A DNA stretch of 64,000 nucleotides, taken from JAWWPG01 sp033850885. Lineage in GTDB: Bacteria; Actinomycetota; Actinomycetes; Propionibacteriales; Nocardioidaceae. Positions 7,863 to 16,266 of this stretch are shown here, piece by piece. Position 1 is the stretch's first letter; each line of letters opens with the position of its first letter. The notes beneath the pieces were generated by a model that saw nothing but the letters and a program-made list of their open reading frames with translations, did not search any database and was not told where the DNA came from. Where the stretch lies: positions 1 to 64,000 of the forward strand of contig JAWWPG010000006.1 in NCBI GenBank assembly GCA_033850885.1. Direction: 5' to 3'. A program made the position numbers and the translations under genes.

Positions 7863-9419
7863 GTGCCTCTCCACTTTACCTCCCGGGATCGCCTCACGGG
7901 TTCGTCGAGCGCCGCGTCTGCTCGCAGCGACCGGGACGTCCGGCCGCTCGCGACGCGCCTGCTGCTCCCCGTGATCTTGGTGGCCCAGCTGATGGTCGTG
8001 CTCGACATGAGCATCGTCAACGTCGCCCTGCCCGACATGCAGAAGGCACTGAGCTTCTCCCCCACCGGGCTCTCCTGGGTGCTTAACGCCTACACGCTGG
8101 CTTTCGGCGGGCTGTTGTTGCTCGGCGCCCGCGCCGGTGACCTGCTCGGCCGCCGCCGTACCTTCCTGATCGGGATGACCCTCTTCACAACCGCCTCGCT
8201 ACTGGGGGGGCTCGCCACAGCCGGCTGGTGGCTGCTCGGCGCCCGCATTCTGCAAGGCGTAGGGGCGGCGATGACGGCGCCGGCGGTGCTCGCGTTCCTC
8301 ACCTCGACGTTCGCCGAAGGCCGTGAGCGCACGCGTGCGCTCGGCCTCTACACGGCCGTCTCGATCGGCGGAGCCGCGATCGGCCTGATCACCGGAGGCA
8401 TCCTGACCCAAGAGCTCTCGTGGCGCTGGGTGATGTACGTGAACGTCCCGATCGGGGTTGCCGTGCTGCTGGGTGCCTCCGTCGCCTTGACCGAGACCGC
8501 ACGTCAACCGGGCAAGTTCGACCTGCCGGGAGCGATCCTGGCGACGCTCGGCATGACCTCGCTCGTGTACGGGTTCGTGCGGGCGGCCTCGGACGGCTGG
8601 CTCGATGCCGGCACGATCGGTGCTCTCGCGGCGGGTGCCGCCCTCATCATGGCCTTCGTTGCCAACGAGCGCCAGGCCTCTCACCCGATCACGCCGCTGT
8701 CGCTGTTCGCCGACCGCACTCGCGCCGGTGCCTACCTCGGGCGGCTCCTGCTGGTCGCATCCATGACCGGCATGTTCTTCTTCCTCACGCAGTTCATGCA
8801 GGACGTCCTGCACTACGGTCCGTTGAAGACCGGACTGGGCTTCCTGCCGGTGACGATCGCGCTGTTTGCGGCGTCGCAGGCCAGCGCCCGCGTGCTGGTC
8901 GAGCGGTTCGGTGAGCGCGCTGTCCTGCTGGTGGGGATCAGCCTGTCGTTCCTGAGCATGGTCTGGCTCACCCAGCTCTCGGAGAGCAGCGGCTACCTGA
9001 GCGTGCTCGGGCCGCTCGTGCTGCTCGGCCTCGGCAACGGGTCGGCGTTCGTGCCCCTCACCTCGGCAGGCCTGCACGCCATCGAGCCGCGGCTCGCGGG
9101 TGCGGCATCCGGCCTGGTCAACGTGTCACAGCAGGTGGGCGCCTCGGTCGGTCTCGCCGTCCTGGTGACGATCTTCGGGTCGGCCCAGGGCAGCGGCTCG
9201 AGCCCCACGTTCGCGGGAGTCAGCGCCGCCGAGCAGGCCCGGCTGGCCTTCGTCAACGGCGCCGACGCGGCCTTCCTGGGCGGAGCCATCCTGCTGGCCA
9301 CAGCGGTCGTGATCGTGGCGGCGCTGGTACGTCGCAAGCAGCGCCCTGACACCGACCCGGGCGTCGACCTCGACCTGGAGCTGGAGCTGGAGACGGAGCT
9401 GGACGTCGAGCACGCCTGA
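7863..9419 (+). CDS. DHA2-type MFS multidrug exporter
   Basis: A 518-residue major facilitator with about 14 predicted membrane helices, the size and pattern of the EmrB/QacA (DHA2) group. Motif C-like and motif A-like sequences are present: LDMSIVNVALPDMQ in helix 1, GARAGDLLGRRRTFL after helix 2, and ARILQGVGAAMTAPAVLAFL further on. The chosen start is the GTG at 7863, with AAGGAG about ten bases upstream; longer in-frame starts would run into the promoter. The C-terminus is an acidic tail of Asp/Glu/Leu repeats. It should pump drugs or metabolites out of the cell using the proton gradient. The divergent TetR gene is the likely regulator. Confidence 0.9.
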   Translation: MPLHFTSRDRLTGSSSAASARSDRDVRPLATRLLLPVILVAQLMVVLDMSIVNVALPDMQKALSFSPTGLSWVLNAYTLAFGGLLLLGARAGDLLGRRRTFLIGMTLFTTASLLGGLATAGWWLLGARILQGVGAAMTAPAVLAFLTSTFAEGRERTRALGLYTAVSIGGAAIGLITGGILTQELSWRWVMYVNVPIGVAVLLGASVALTETARQPGKFDLPGAILATLGMTSLVYGFVRAASDGWLDAGTIGALAAGAALIMAFVANERQASHPITPLSLFADRTRAGAYLGRLLLVASMTGMFFFLTQFMQDVLHYGPLKTGLGFLPVTIALFAASQASARVLVERFGERAVLLVGISLSFLSMVWLTQLSESSGYLSVLGPLVLLGLGNGSAFVPLTSAGLHAIEPRLAGAASGLVNVSQQVGASVGLAVLVTIFGSAQGSGSSPTFAGVSAAEQARLAFVNGADAAFLGGAILLATAVVIVAALVRRKQRPDTDPGVDLDLELELETELDVEHA

Positions 9420-9476
9420 CGGCCCGGCCCCGCCGCACGGTCCGGCAACACCGGCGGGACGGCGGACATCCCCGGC

Positions 9477-10592
9477 TCAGGGCACGACCGAGAAGTCGCG
9501 GAGCGTGCTGGCGCCCGACTCGTAGAACCACATGGTGGTCAGCGAGCCGGGCGCCAGGAGCATTCGGTGGGTCACCTCCCACGGCGCCTGCAGGCAGTAC
9601 CGCAGCACGAGCTTGATCGGGTTGACGTGGCTCACCACGACGACGGTCTTCTCGGGGTACTCGGCCAACGTCGAAGCCAACGATGCCTCGACGCGCTCCT
9701 GTACGTCGGCGATGGACTCCCCGCCGGGCGGTCGCACGGTCGTGGACCTGAGCCAGGCGGCGAGCTCGGTCGGCCACCGCTGCTGGACCTCGCCGAGTCC
9801 CAGCCCGTCCCAGCGGCCGAAGCTGCACTCCCGGAAGCCCGCGTCGACCTCGATGGGCAGGCCGAGGCTGGCCGCCACCACTTCGGCGGTTTCCAGGGTG
9901 CGACGAAGGGGCGAGCTGACCAGCACGTCGATGCCTCCGGCGTCGCTGAGGTGCTTGGCGGCCCGTCGTACCTGCTCGATCCCCGGTTCGATGAGACCCG
10001 GGTCGTCGCCACCGGGCCCTGAGAACTTGCGGTCGGCGGTGTGCTGGGTCTCGCCGTGCCGCAGGAAGATCAGCTTGGTTGGAACACCCTCCAGATCGCT
10101 CCAGCCGAGCAGCGGATGCACGACGCTCGACTCCTCGGGTGGCTCCTCCGGGGCGTCGCCCGGCGTGAACACCTCACCCCTCGCGGCCGCATCCATCGCC
10201 AGGTTCGCGAGGCGGTCGGCGTGCAGGTTGCGCTCACGCGGCACCCAGGTCCACTCGGTTCCCATCGGGGCCAAGCGCTGGGCGGCCACCGCGAGGGGCC
10301 GCAGGTCGGGGTGCTTGATCTTCCAGCGTCCGGCCATCTGCTCGATGACGAGCTTGGAGTCCATCCTGACCTCGAGCCGCGCTTCCGGGGTGTGGGCACG
10401 GTAGAGCTCGAGGCCGGCGATCAGGCCGCGGTACTCGGCGACGTTGTTCGACGCGCGCACGATCGCCTCGGCGGCCTCGGCGACCACCTCGCCGGTGGCC
10501 GCGTCCTTGAGGACGGCACCGAACCCGGCGGGGCCGGGGTTGCCCCGCGAACCGCCGTCGGTCTCGATGATCACCCGCTGGCTGGCGGCCAC
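9477..10592 (-). CDS. Bifunctional RNase H / acid phosphatase
   Basis: A 371-residue two-domain protein matching the actinobacterial Rv2228c type. Residues 1-140 form a type I RNase H fold: IIETDGGSRGNPGPAG has the first catalytic Asp at about residue 12, NNVAEYRGL holds the Glu, RMDSKLVIEQM the next Asp and HADRLANLAMD the last. From about residue 174 a histidine-phosphatase domain starts with LIFLRHGETQHTADRKFSG and continues with SSPLRRTLETAE and VVVSHVNPIKLVL. The protein removes RNA from RNA-DNA hybrids; the second domain is reported to hydrolyse phosphate esters such as alpha-ribazole phosphate. Its start lies three bases after the stop of the zinc-ribbon gene, so the two are one operon with the Nif3-like gene. 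Confidence 0.93.
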   Translation of the reverse strand: MAASQRVIIETDGGSRGNPGPAGFGAVLKDAATGEVVAEAAEAIVRASNNVAEYRGLIAGLELYRAHTPEARLEVRMDSKLVIEQMAGRWKIKHPDLRPLAVAAQRLAPMGTEWTWVPRERNLHADRLANLAMDAAARGEVFTPGDAPEEPPEESSVVHPLLGWSDLEGVPTKLIFLRHGETQHTADRKFSGPGGDDPGLIEPGIEQVRRAAKHLSDAGGIDVLVSSPLRRTLETAEVVAASLGLPIEVDAGFRECSFGRWDGLGLGEVQQRWPTELAAWLRSTTVRPPGGESIADVQERVEASLASTLAEYPEKTVVVVSHVNPIKLVLRYCLQAPWEVTHRMLLAPGSLTTMWFYESGASTLRDFSVVP

Positions 10593-10595
10593 CGC

Positions 10596-11339
10596 TCAGA
10601 GACCCGACTCGCTGGTGCGCACGAGGATCCGGTTGCACTCCTCGCAGCGAAGTACCTCGTCGCTCGGCGCTGAGGCCATCCGGGCCAGGTCGGCCGCTCC
10701 GATGTCGAGACGGCAGCCGCTGCACCGCCGGTGCTGGATCGTGCCGACCCCGACACCACCTAGCTGGGCACGGAGCTTGTCGTAGAGGGTCAGCAGGTCT
10801 GCTGGGATATCGGCTGCCAGCGTCTCGCGCTCGGCCTGCGCGTCGCCGCGCTGGCGCGCGATGTCCGCCGTGGCGGAGTCACGGGCGGCTGAGGTTTCAG
10901 CGATCGCGGACTCGAGCTGCCCGACCTCGTCGCCCAGCCGCACCAGCTTCGTCTGGGCGGACTCGAGGCGTTCCATCACGTCGATCTCGACGTCCTCCAG
11001 GTCGCTGATGCGTCGGTCGAGCGTCTCGATCTCGTGCTGCATCGCCTGGAGCTGCTTCGGGTCCCCCACCTGTCCCGCGTCGATGCGATCCCGGTTGCGG
11101 CTGCGCCGGCTCTTCACCTGCTCGACATCTGCGTCCGCCTTGCGCTGCTCGCGGCCGAGATCGGCGACCTCGGTCTGCAGCCGACCGTGCTCGGCCGCGA
11201 GGTCGCGATGGCGATCCGTGAGCTCCGCCAGAGCGATGCTCTCGGGAAGCCGGGCCAGCCGATGAGCGAGCAGATCCAACGAGGCATCGACCGCCTGCAG
11301 GTCGAGCAGCTTGAGCTGTGCGATCGAGTCTGCCTTCAG
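10596..11339 (-). CDS. Coiled-coil protein with C4 zinc ribbon (Rv2229c type), CTG start proposed
   Basis: About 247 residues: a long charged coiled coil (about residues 10-180) followed by a C-terminal zinc ribbon with cysteine pairs in CSGCRLDIG and CEECNRILV. The family is conserved in Actinobacteria and is thought to act with nucleic acids, but its function is unsettled. No ATG, GTG or TTG lies at the expected N-terminus. The family start (KAD..Q..LLDLQ..D) aligns with a CTG at 11339, with AGGAG five bases upstream, and it overlaps the upstream stop as CTGA, the same geometry as a coupled ATGA. A GTG about 60 bases further upstream, inside the previous gene, is the alternative. Confidence 0.82.
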   Translation of the reverse strand: MKADSIAQLKLLDLQAVDASLDLLAHRLARLPESIALAELTDRHRDLAAEHGRLQTEVADLGREQRKADADVEQVKSRRSRNRDRIDAGQVGDPKQLQAMQHEIETLDRRISDLEDVEIDVMERLESAQTKLVRLGDEVGQLESAIAETSAARDSATADIARQRGDAQAERETLAADIPADLLTLYDKLRAQLGGVGVGTIQHRRCSGCRLDIGAADLARMASAPSDEVLRCEECNRILVRTSESGL

Positions 11340-12520
11340 GATGACTCCTCGTGCTGGTTGGGCGTTGCGACACGGTGTGGGACCCACGAGGTCCAGGGGT
11401 CGGTGCAGGTCCGCGACACCTCGAACGAGACCTGCCTGCCCCCGGCGGCGGCCAGTCGACGGCCGAGTGCCTGAGCCAGCCGCGGGAGCCACGTCCATTC
11501 TGCTGCCCAGTGTGGTACGTCGACCAAGGCCGGCGCTCCGACGTACTCGCGGAACTCCGACGCCGGGTGGTGGCGAAGGTCGGAGGTGACGAAGACGTCG
11601 ACGCCGGCCGCTCGGGCGGCGTCCAGCATGAAGTCACCCGAACCACCGACCAGGGCCACCCTGGAGACCGTGGAGCCAGGGTCGCCGGACACTCTGACGC
11701 CGACGGCCGTGCGCGGGAGCGACTGCGCCACGAGGTCCGCGAACCGTCCCAGCGTCACGGGTCTCGCCAGCACGCCGACCCGACCGGTGCCCCGGTCGCT
11801 GGGCCACGACGCGAGCTCGAGAACGTCGAACGCCGGCTCCTCGTAGGGGTGCGCCGCCTGGAGCGCGGCGACCACGTCGGCTCGCCGATGTCGGTGCAGC
11901 ACCATCTCGACCCGGACCTCCCGCACGGTCTCGATCTCACCAACGCTGCCGATCGCCGGCGTCGCACCCGCTCCCGGTCGGAACGTCCCCTCCCCCGTGG
12001 TGAGGAAGGCGCACCTGTCGTAGGCACCGATGGCTCCGGCACCCGCCGCGGCGAGCGCATCGACGACCGCAGCTGCGTGGCTCTCGGGCACGAACGTGAC
12101 GATCTTGTCGAGCGGGTCGAGGGCGGCCGCCTCCAGCGGTCGGAGGTTCTCGAGCCCCAGCGCGAGAGCCATCGACTCCGACACCCCGCCCGCCGGCGAG
12201 TCGGCGTTGGTGTGGGCCACGAACAGCCCGATGCCGTGACTGATGAGCTCGTGGACGACCCGCCCCTTGGGCGTCGAGGAGGCAACCGCGTGGACGGGCC
12301 GGAAGAGAAGTGGGTGGTGCGCCACGATGAGATCTGCTGCGGAAGCCACCGCCTCGTCGACCACGGCCTGCACCGGGTCGATGGCCAGCAGCACCCGTCG
12401 TACCTCAGCGGCCTGGTCGCCGACGACGAGGCCGACCGGGTCACCCGGTTCCGCCCACCGTGGAGGGAACAGGTCGTCCATCGCCTCGACGACGTCGCTG
12501 AGCGTCGTCGCTGTGGTCAC
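11336..12520 (-). CDS. Nif3-like dinuclear metal-centre protein (DUF34)
   Basis: A 394-residue Nif3/YbgI-family protein. Metal-binding histidines are in IVAHHPLLFRP (about residues 64-74) and LFVAHTNADSP, with a second set near the C-terminus in DVPHWAAEW. The middle third is the inserted PII-like domain found in longer members (VTFVPESHAAAVVDALAAAGAG). Related proteins form toroidal hexamers with two metal ions per subunit; some are annotated as GTP cyclohydrolase 1 type 2, but the true reaction is not established. It is the first gene of a minus-strand operon with the zinc-ribbon and RNase H genes, overlapping the next by four bases. Start is GTG. Confidence 0.9.
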   Translation of the reverse strand: MTTATTLSDVVEAMDDLFPPRWAEPGDPVGLVVGDQAAEVRRVLLAIDPVQAVVDEAVASAADLIVAHHPLLFRPVHAVASSTPKGRVVHELISHGIGLFVAHTNADSPAGGVSESMALALGLENLRPLEAAALDPLDKIVTFVPESHAAAVVDALAAAGAGAIGAYDRCAFLTTGEGTFRPGAGATPAIGSVGEIETVREVRVEMVLHRHRRADVVAALQAAHPYEEPAFDVLELASWPSDRGTGRVGVLARPVTLGRFADLVAQSLPRTAVGVRVSGDPGSTVSRVALVGGSGDFMLDAARAAGVDVFVTSDLRHHPASEFREYVGAPALVDVPHWAAEWTWLPRLAQALGRRLAAAGGRQVSFEVSRTCTDPWTSWVPHRVATPNQHEESS

Positions 12521-12550
12521 GCACTCACCCTATCCACCCGGGCGTACCGG

Positions 12551-13816
12551 TCAGGTGCTCACCGGCACCGAGGGGAGGCTGTCAGGACGGGTGTTCGGCA
12601 CTCTCACCGCGGCCTGTGGGAGGACCCGACGAAGCAGGACGGAGAGCGCGACGCCGAGCAGCGCGACCGCTGCCAGGACGCCCCACAGGGCGGTCGACCC
12701 CTCCTCGAGGAGCCAGGTCAGGGAGATCGGCGCGACGGCAGAGGACACCGTCCAGGACATCTGGTAGAGCGACACGTACCGCCCGCGCAGGTGTGCCGGT
12801 GCCGCGTCCGTCGCCAGCGCGGACAGCACCGGGCCTGCGATCAGCTCCCCACCCGTGTACACGATGGCACCCGCCAGCGCTACCGCCACTCCCACCCCTA
12901 CCGAGGTCCACTGGGCGCTGAGCATGACCAGGTACGACGCTACGAAGAACAGCGCACCCACCGCGACGATGTCTGCTCGAACCGAACCTTCCATCGCATT
13001 GACGACGAGGCCCTGGCCCAAGCCGATCATGATGGTGTTCACCGTGAACACGGCACCGGTCACCCAGCCAGGCAGTCCCAGGGACTGGGTGAGGTAGACA
13101 GGAACGGCGACGTTCAGCGCCATCGCCGACATCGCATAGGTGTAGTTCGTGCCGACCAGAAGCAGATACGGGCGGTCGCGCAGCACGTGACCCCAGCCCG
13201 CAGGGGAAGCGTCGAGCGGCGTGGCGGCCTTCGCGTGTCGTGGCGCCTTCACCGAGAGGATCAGCAGGTAGGCGAGTAGGTAGGAGACGGCGTTGACCAA
13301 GACGACTGCCGTGTACGCCGCGGTGGTCCCGATCGTGATGGCGATGCCGGCCGCCAGGCCGCCGACGGCGAAGCTCGCGTTGCGAAGTGCGCCGAGGAAA
13401 CCGAACCATCGCTCGCGCTCCCCCGGTGCCGCAATGGTGGCGACGACGGGGCTGTACGAACCCCAGAACGCCGTCTGACCGAGCTGGACGACGGCCGCGG
13501 CCAAGAGCACCGAGGTGAACGAGCTCGCGAAGACGTACCCGACGAAGCCGACAGCCTCGAGCAGGTTGGCGGCCAGAAGCACGCGCCGAGCTCCCACCTT
13601 GTCGACCAGCCCACCAAGCAGTGGGGAGAAGGGCAGCTGCAGAGCCGACGCGATCGACAGGGCAAAGCCGATCTGGATGAGGGAGAGGGGCGTGGTGGCG
13701 AGGAAGTACAGCAGGGACACCGGCAGGAAGACACCACTTCCGATCGCATCGACTGCGATGGCGGAGACGAAGCGGCGATGCTCACCCACAACGGGGAACC
13801 CGAGTCTCTGCAACAT
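12551..13816 (-). CDS. MFS transporter, 12-helix type
   Basis: A 421-residue major facilitator with about 12 membrane helices. The cytoplasmic loop motif GGLVDKVGARRVLLAANLLEAVGF follows helix 2 (split here across the helix 2-3 loop). The ATG at 13816 is preferred because GAGGA lies seven bases upstream; an in-frame TTG 21 bases earlier is possible. It resembles uncharacterised drug or metabolite exporters. No regulator lies beside it. The upstream neighbour on the opposite strand is a SRPBCC protein. Substrate is unknown. Confidence 0.85.
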   Translation of the reverse strand: MLQRLGFPVVGEHRRFVSAIAVDAIGSGVFLPVSLLYFLATTPLSLIQIGFALSIASALQLPFSPLLGGLVDKVGARRVLLAANLLEAVGFVGYVFASSFTSVLLAAAVVQLGQTAFWGSYSPVVATIAAPGERERWFGFLGALRNASFAVGGLAAGIAITIGTTAAYTAVVLVNAVSYLLAYLLILSVKAPRHAKAATPLDASPAGWGHVLRDRPYLLLVGTNYTYAMSAMALNVAVPVYLTQSLGLPGWVTGAVFTVNTIMIGLGQGLVVNAMEGSVRADIVAVGALFFVASYLVMLSAQWTSVGVGVAVALAGAIVYTGGELIAGPVLSALATDAAPAHLRGRYVSLYQMSWTVSSAVAPISLTWLLEEGSTALWGVLAAVALLGVALSVLLRRVLPQAAVRVPNTRPDSLPSVPVST

Positions 13817-13987
13817 GGGTCCATCCTCATCGTTCAAGTGAGGTTGAAGTCAAGTCGGTTTGGCCGGCGAGACACCCGCGGACCCTCGGCGGTTGCTGAC
13901 GTTGCCGTTCTCGCAAGGCTGTTCCCGAGCTGGCAGGCGTCGCCCGATAGGCTGCGCCCGCCCACGCCATCGGCGTATCTTCAGCGG

Positions 13988-14527
13988 GTGAGAAACGACT
14001 ACGAGTTCGTCACCGTATGGCGCGTCGCGGGCACGATCGATGAGGTGAAGGACGTGCTGGGGGACGCGGACGCACTGCCGAGGTGGTGGCCCGCGGTCTA
14101 CCTCAGCACGCGACTGGTGGCGGAGGGCGAGCCCGGCGGCATCGGCCGAGAGGTCGAGCTGCACACCAAGGGCTGGCTGCCGTACACCCTGCGATGGGTC
14201 CTCCGCATCACCGAACCGATCACGGACTCCGGGTTCGCGCTGACAGCCAGCGGAGACCTGGAGGGTGCGGGCCAGTGGACCTTCACCCCGGACGGACCCG
14301 AGGTCGAGATCCGGTACGACTGGCGGGTGAGGGCGGCGAAACCGCTGCTGCAGCGCCTGAGCTGGCTCTTGAAGCCGGCGTTCGCCGCCAACCACAAATG
14401 GGCGATGGCCCGCGGGGAGGAGAGCCTTCGGCTCGAGCTGCGGCGCCGCCGAGCCAGCACTGCCACCGAGCGCGACCAGGTGCCCGCACCGCCACGTACC
14501 ACGTTCCGCCGGCTCTCCCGTCCCTAG
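13988..14527 (+). CDS. SRPBCC (START/polyketide-cyclase-like) protein
   Basis: About 179 residues with the hydrophobic-cavity helix-grip fold suggested by the N-terminal strand (YEFVTVWRVAGTIDEVKDVL), then DADALPRWWPAVYLSTRLV and a C-terminal long helix with KPAFAANHKWAMARGEE. Proteins of this superfamily bind lipids, polyketides or other hydrophobic ligands; here the function is open. The start chosen is the GTG at 13988, where the domain begins. An upstream frame extension is possible but has unusual composition. The last residues are basic and proline-rich. Confidence 0.75.
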   Translation: MRNDYEFVTVWRVAGTIDEVKDVLGDADALPRWWPAVYLSTRLVAEGEPGGIGREVELHTKGWLPYTLRWVLRITEPITDSGFALTASGDLEGAGQWTFTPDGPEVEIRYDWRVRAAKPLLQRLSWLLKPAFAANHKWAMARGEESLRLELRRRRASTATERDQVPAPPRTTFRRLSRP

Positions 14528-14535
14528 GTCAGCCC

Positions 14536-15192
14536 TCAGCCGACAGCGCGGCCCACATGCTCGTCCAGCCATGAGGTCACCGCCTGCGCGCTACGCCAAG
14601 TCTCGGTGACTCCACCCAGCGCGGCGCCGCGAGAGATGCCGTCGGCTGCGGGCCAGGCGCGTCCGACGATCACCGACGTCATCCGCAGCAGCTCGATTCG
14701 GGGATGGTCTTTCGGGTACCCGCGAGGGGCCGTGCGGAGCCCACCGCCCTCCACCGTGAGACCACGCTCCCGGGCCAGCCCGACCTCCTTCGCGAGCCGG
14801 GAACCGGTGCCGTCCTCCGCGACGGCCTGCCGGTAGCGCTGGAGCTGGTCCGGTGACATCCGGTAGTAGCCCGTGCCCGCGTAGAGGCCTCGAGACGACA
14901 GCTGGGCGTACAACCCTGTCAACGCGCCTGGGACGTCGTACAGCAGGCCATAGGTGGTCGTCTTGTACGGCGACTTGTCGCGCGAGAACCGAAGGTCTCG
15001 GTGCTGGCGGAACATCTTCACGTCCCCGCCGAACACGTCCGCCAGCTCCTCGAGCATCGCTTCGAGACCACCACGGACCTCGTCGTCGTACCGCTTCCGG
15101 GTCGCCGCGAAGAAGTCTCGCGAGTTGTCGCGCTCCAGCTCCTCGAACCACTCGAACACAGCAGGTCCGAACCCCTCGAAGACATGGTCCAT
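14536..15192 (-). CDS. DUF2461 family protein
   Basis: A 218-residue protein with the DUF2461 pattern: FEWFEELERDNSRDFFAATRKRYDD at the start (in two blocks), then MFRQHRDLRFSRDKSPYKT and GYYRMSPDQLQRYRQAV. The family is widespread and of unknown biochemical function. Its 3' end is nine bases from the convergent SRPBCC gene. No signal peptide or membrane segment is seen, so it is cytoplasmic. Confidence 0.88.
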   Translation of the reverse strand: MDHVFEGFGPAVFEWFEELERDNSRDFFAATRKRYDDEVRGGLEAMLEELADVFGGDVKMFRQHRDLRFSRDKSPYKTTTYGLLYDVPGALTGLYAQLSSRGLYAGTGYYRMSPDQLQRYRQAVAEDGTGSRLAKEVGLARERGLTVEGGGLRTAPRGYPKDHPRIELLRMTSVIVGRAWPAADGISRGAALGGVTETWRSAQAVTSWLDEHVGRAVG

Positions 15193-15255
15193 GGGACGAG
15201 CATCCTCCTGGTGGTCTCTCGCACCGGCCGAGGGAGGGCCTGCGGCAGGGCCGGG

Positions 15256-16266
15256 TCAGGAGAGCGTGAGGCGGAGCACCCGGTCGCTCAGCGTGGGGGT
15301 CTCGCCGCCCACGAGATACGCCGCCCCGCTCGTGGCCACCACCGCGGAGTCCGCCAGCGGGCTCGGAAGGGATCCCGCTCGATGCATCGCGTCGGGGGCA
15401 GCCGGGTCGAACCACCACATCGCCGCCGTGAGGCGCGTGCCGCTCGTCCGCCCGCCCGCGAGCAGGACGCGGGATCCGAGCCGGACAGCGGATGCGTGCC
15501 CGAGCGGTCGAGGAAGGTGTCCGGCGACCTGCACGCGCCCCGTGCCGAGGTCGATGCGTTGGATGGCGCTGACCTCCACCCCGTTCCGCTCGCCTCCGAA
15601 GACCCAGAGTGCTCCGTCGCTGCGGGCAACCGCTGCGTAGCGCACTGCCAGTCGAAGCCGCGCGAAGGCATGGAACACTCCACCCCTCGTGCTGACCAGG
15701 ACGTCCGGCAGGGCGGGCGTCACACCGTCGTACCCGCCTATCGCGAACACCCGCGCACCCACCGTGACGGCCACCAGGTCGGACCGCACCGAGGGCAGAT
15801 GCCCGGAGATGCGCCAGCCGCCACGTCGGCGAGCCTTCTGGACGACGTCCTGCTCGGTGGCGTTCCCTCCGCCGACCACCTCAGGCTCACCCTTCGCCGT
15901 GGCTCCCCCGACATCGTGAACCGGGACCGGCAGATCAGCCAACGCCGCGGCGTGGCCACTGGTGAGATCGAGGCGATAGGCCGTCGCTGTCGACTGGTCG
16001 CCGGCGGCCAGGCCTCCGGCCACGACCAACCCTCTCGAGGTCGCGACCGCCGCCTCCCGGGCCACCGGCTCCGGCAGCCGCCATGGCAGCACCCGGACGC
16101 TCAGCCGGGACGGTCGCTCGGAATTGCCGGTGGCCGCCGGACGCGTCGGCGAGCCGACCGCGCGGTGACGGTGATGATGACTGACCGGCGTGGCCGAGGA
16201 AGAGCACGACACGAGCGCGCAGAGCAGACACAGCAGCAGGGTGCCCCTTGCCGGCCTGCCGATCAC
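15256..16266 (-). CDS. Kelch-like beta-propeller lipoprotein
   Basis: About 336 residues beginning at a GTG that overlaps the upstream stop by four bases. A lipoprotein signal (LLLCLLCALVSC) places the mature N-terminal cysteine on the outer face of the membrane. After a His/Ser/Pro-rich linker come five to six Kelch-type blades with repeated double glycines: GLVVAGGLAAG, GARVFAIGGYDG, GALWVFGGERNG, SRVLLAGGRTSG and GAAYLVGGETP. It probably binds protein or carbohydrate rather than acting as an enzyme. Translational coupling to the YncE-type propeller upstream suggests the two work together at the cell surface. Confidence 0.8.
   Translation of the reverse strand: MIGRPARGTLLLCLLCALVSCSSSATPVSHHHRHRAVGSPTRPAATGNSERPSRLSVRVLPWRLPEPVAREAAVATSRGLVVAGGLAAGDQSTATAYRLDLTSGHAAALADLPVPVHDVGGATAKGEPEVVGGGNATEQDVVQKARRRGGWRISGHLPSVRSDLVAVTVGARVFAIGGYDGVTPALPDVLVSTRGGVFHAFARLRLAVRYAAVARSDGALWVFGGERNGVEVSAIQRIDLGTGRVQVAGHLPRPLGHASAVRLGSRVLLAGGRTSGTRLTAAMWWFDPAAPDAMHRAGSLPSPLADSAVVATSGAAYLVGGETPTLSDRVLRLTLS

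Noticed and set aside
12551..13816. Lateral transfer of the second MFS gene
   Set aside because: GC content and codon pattern match the neighbours; nothing flanking suggests insertion.
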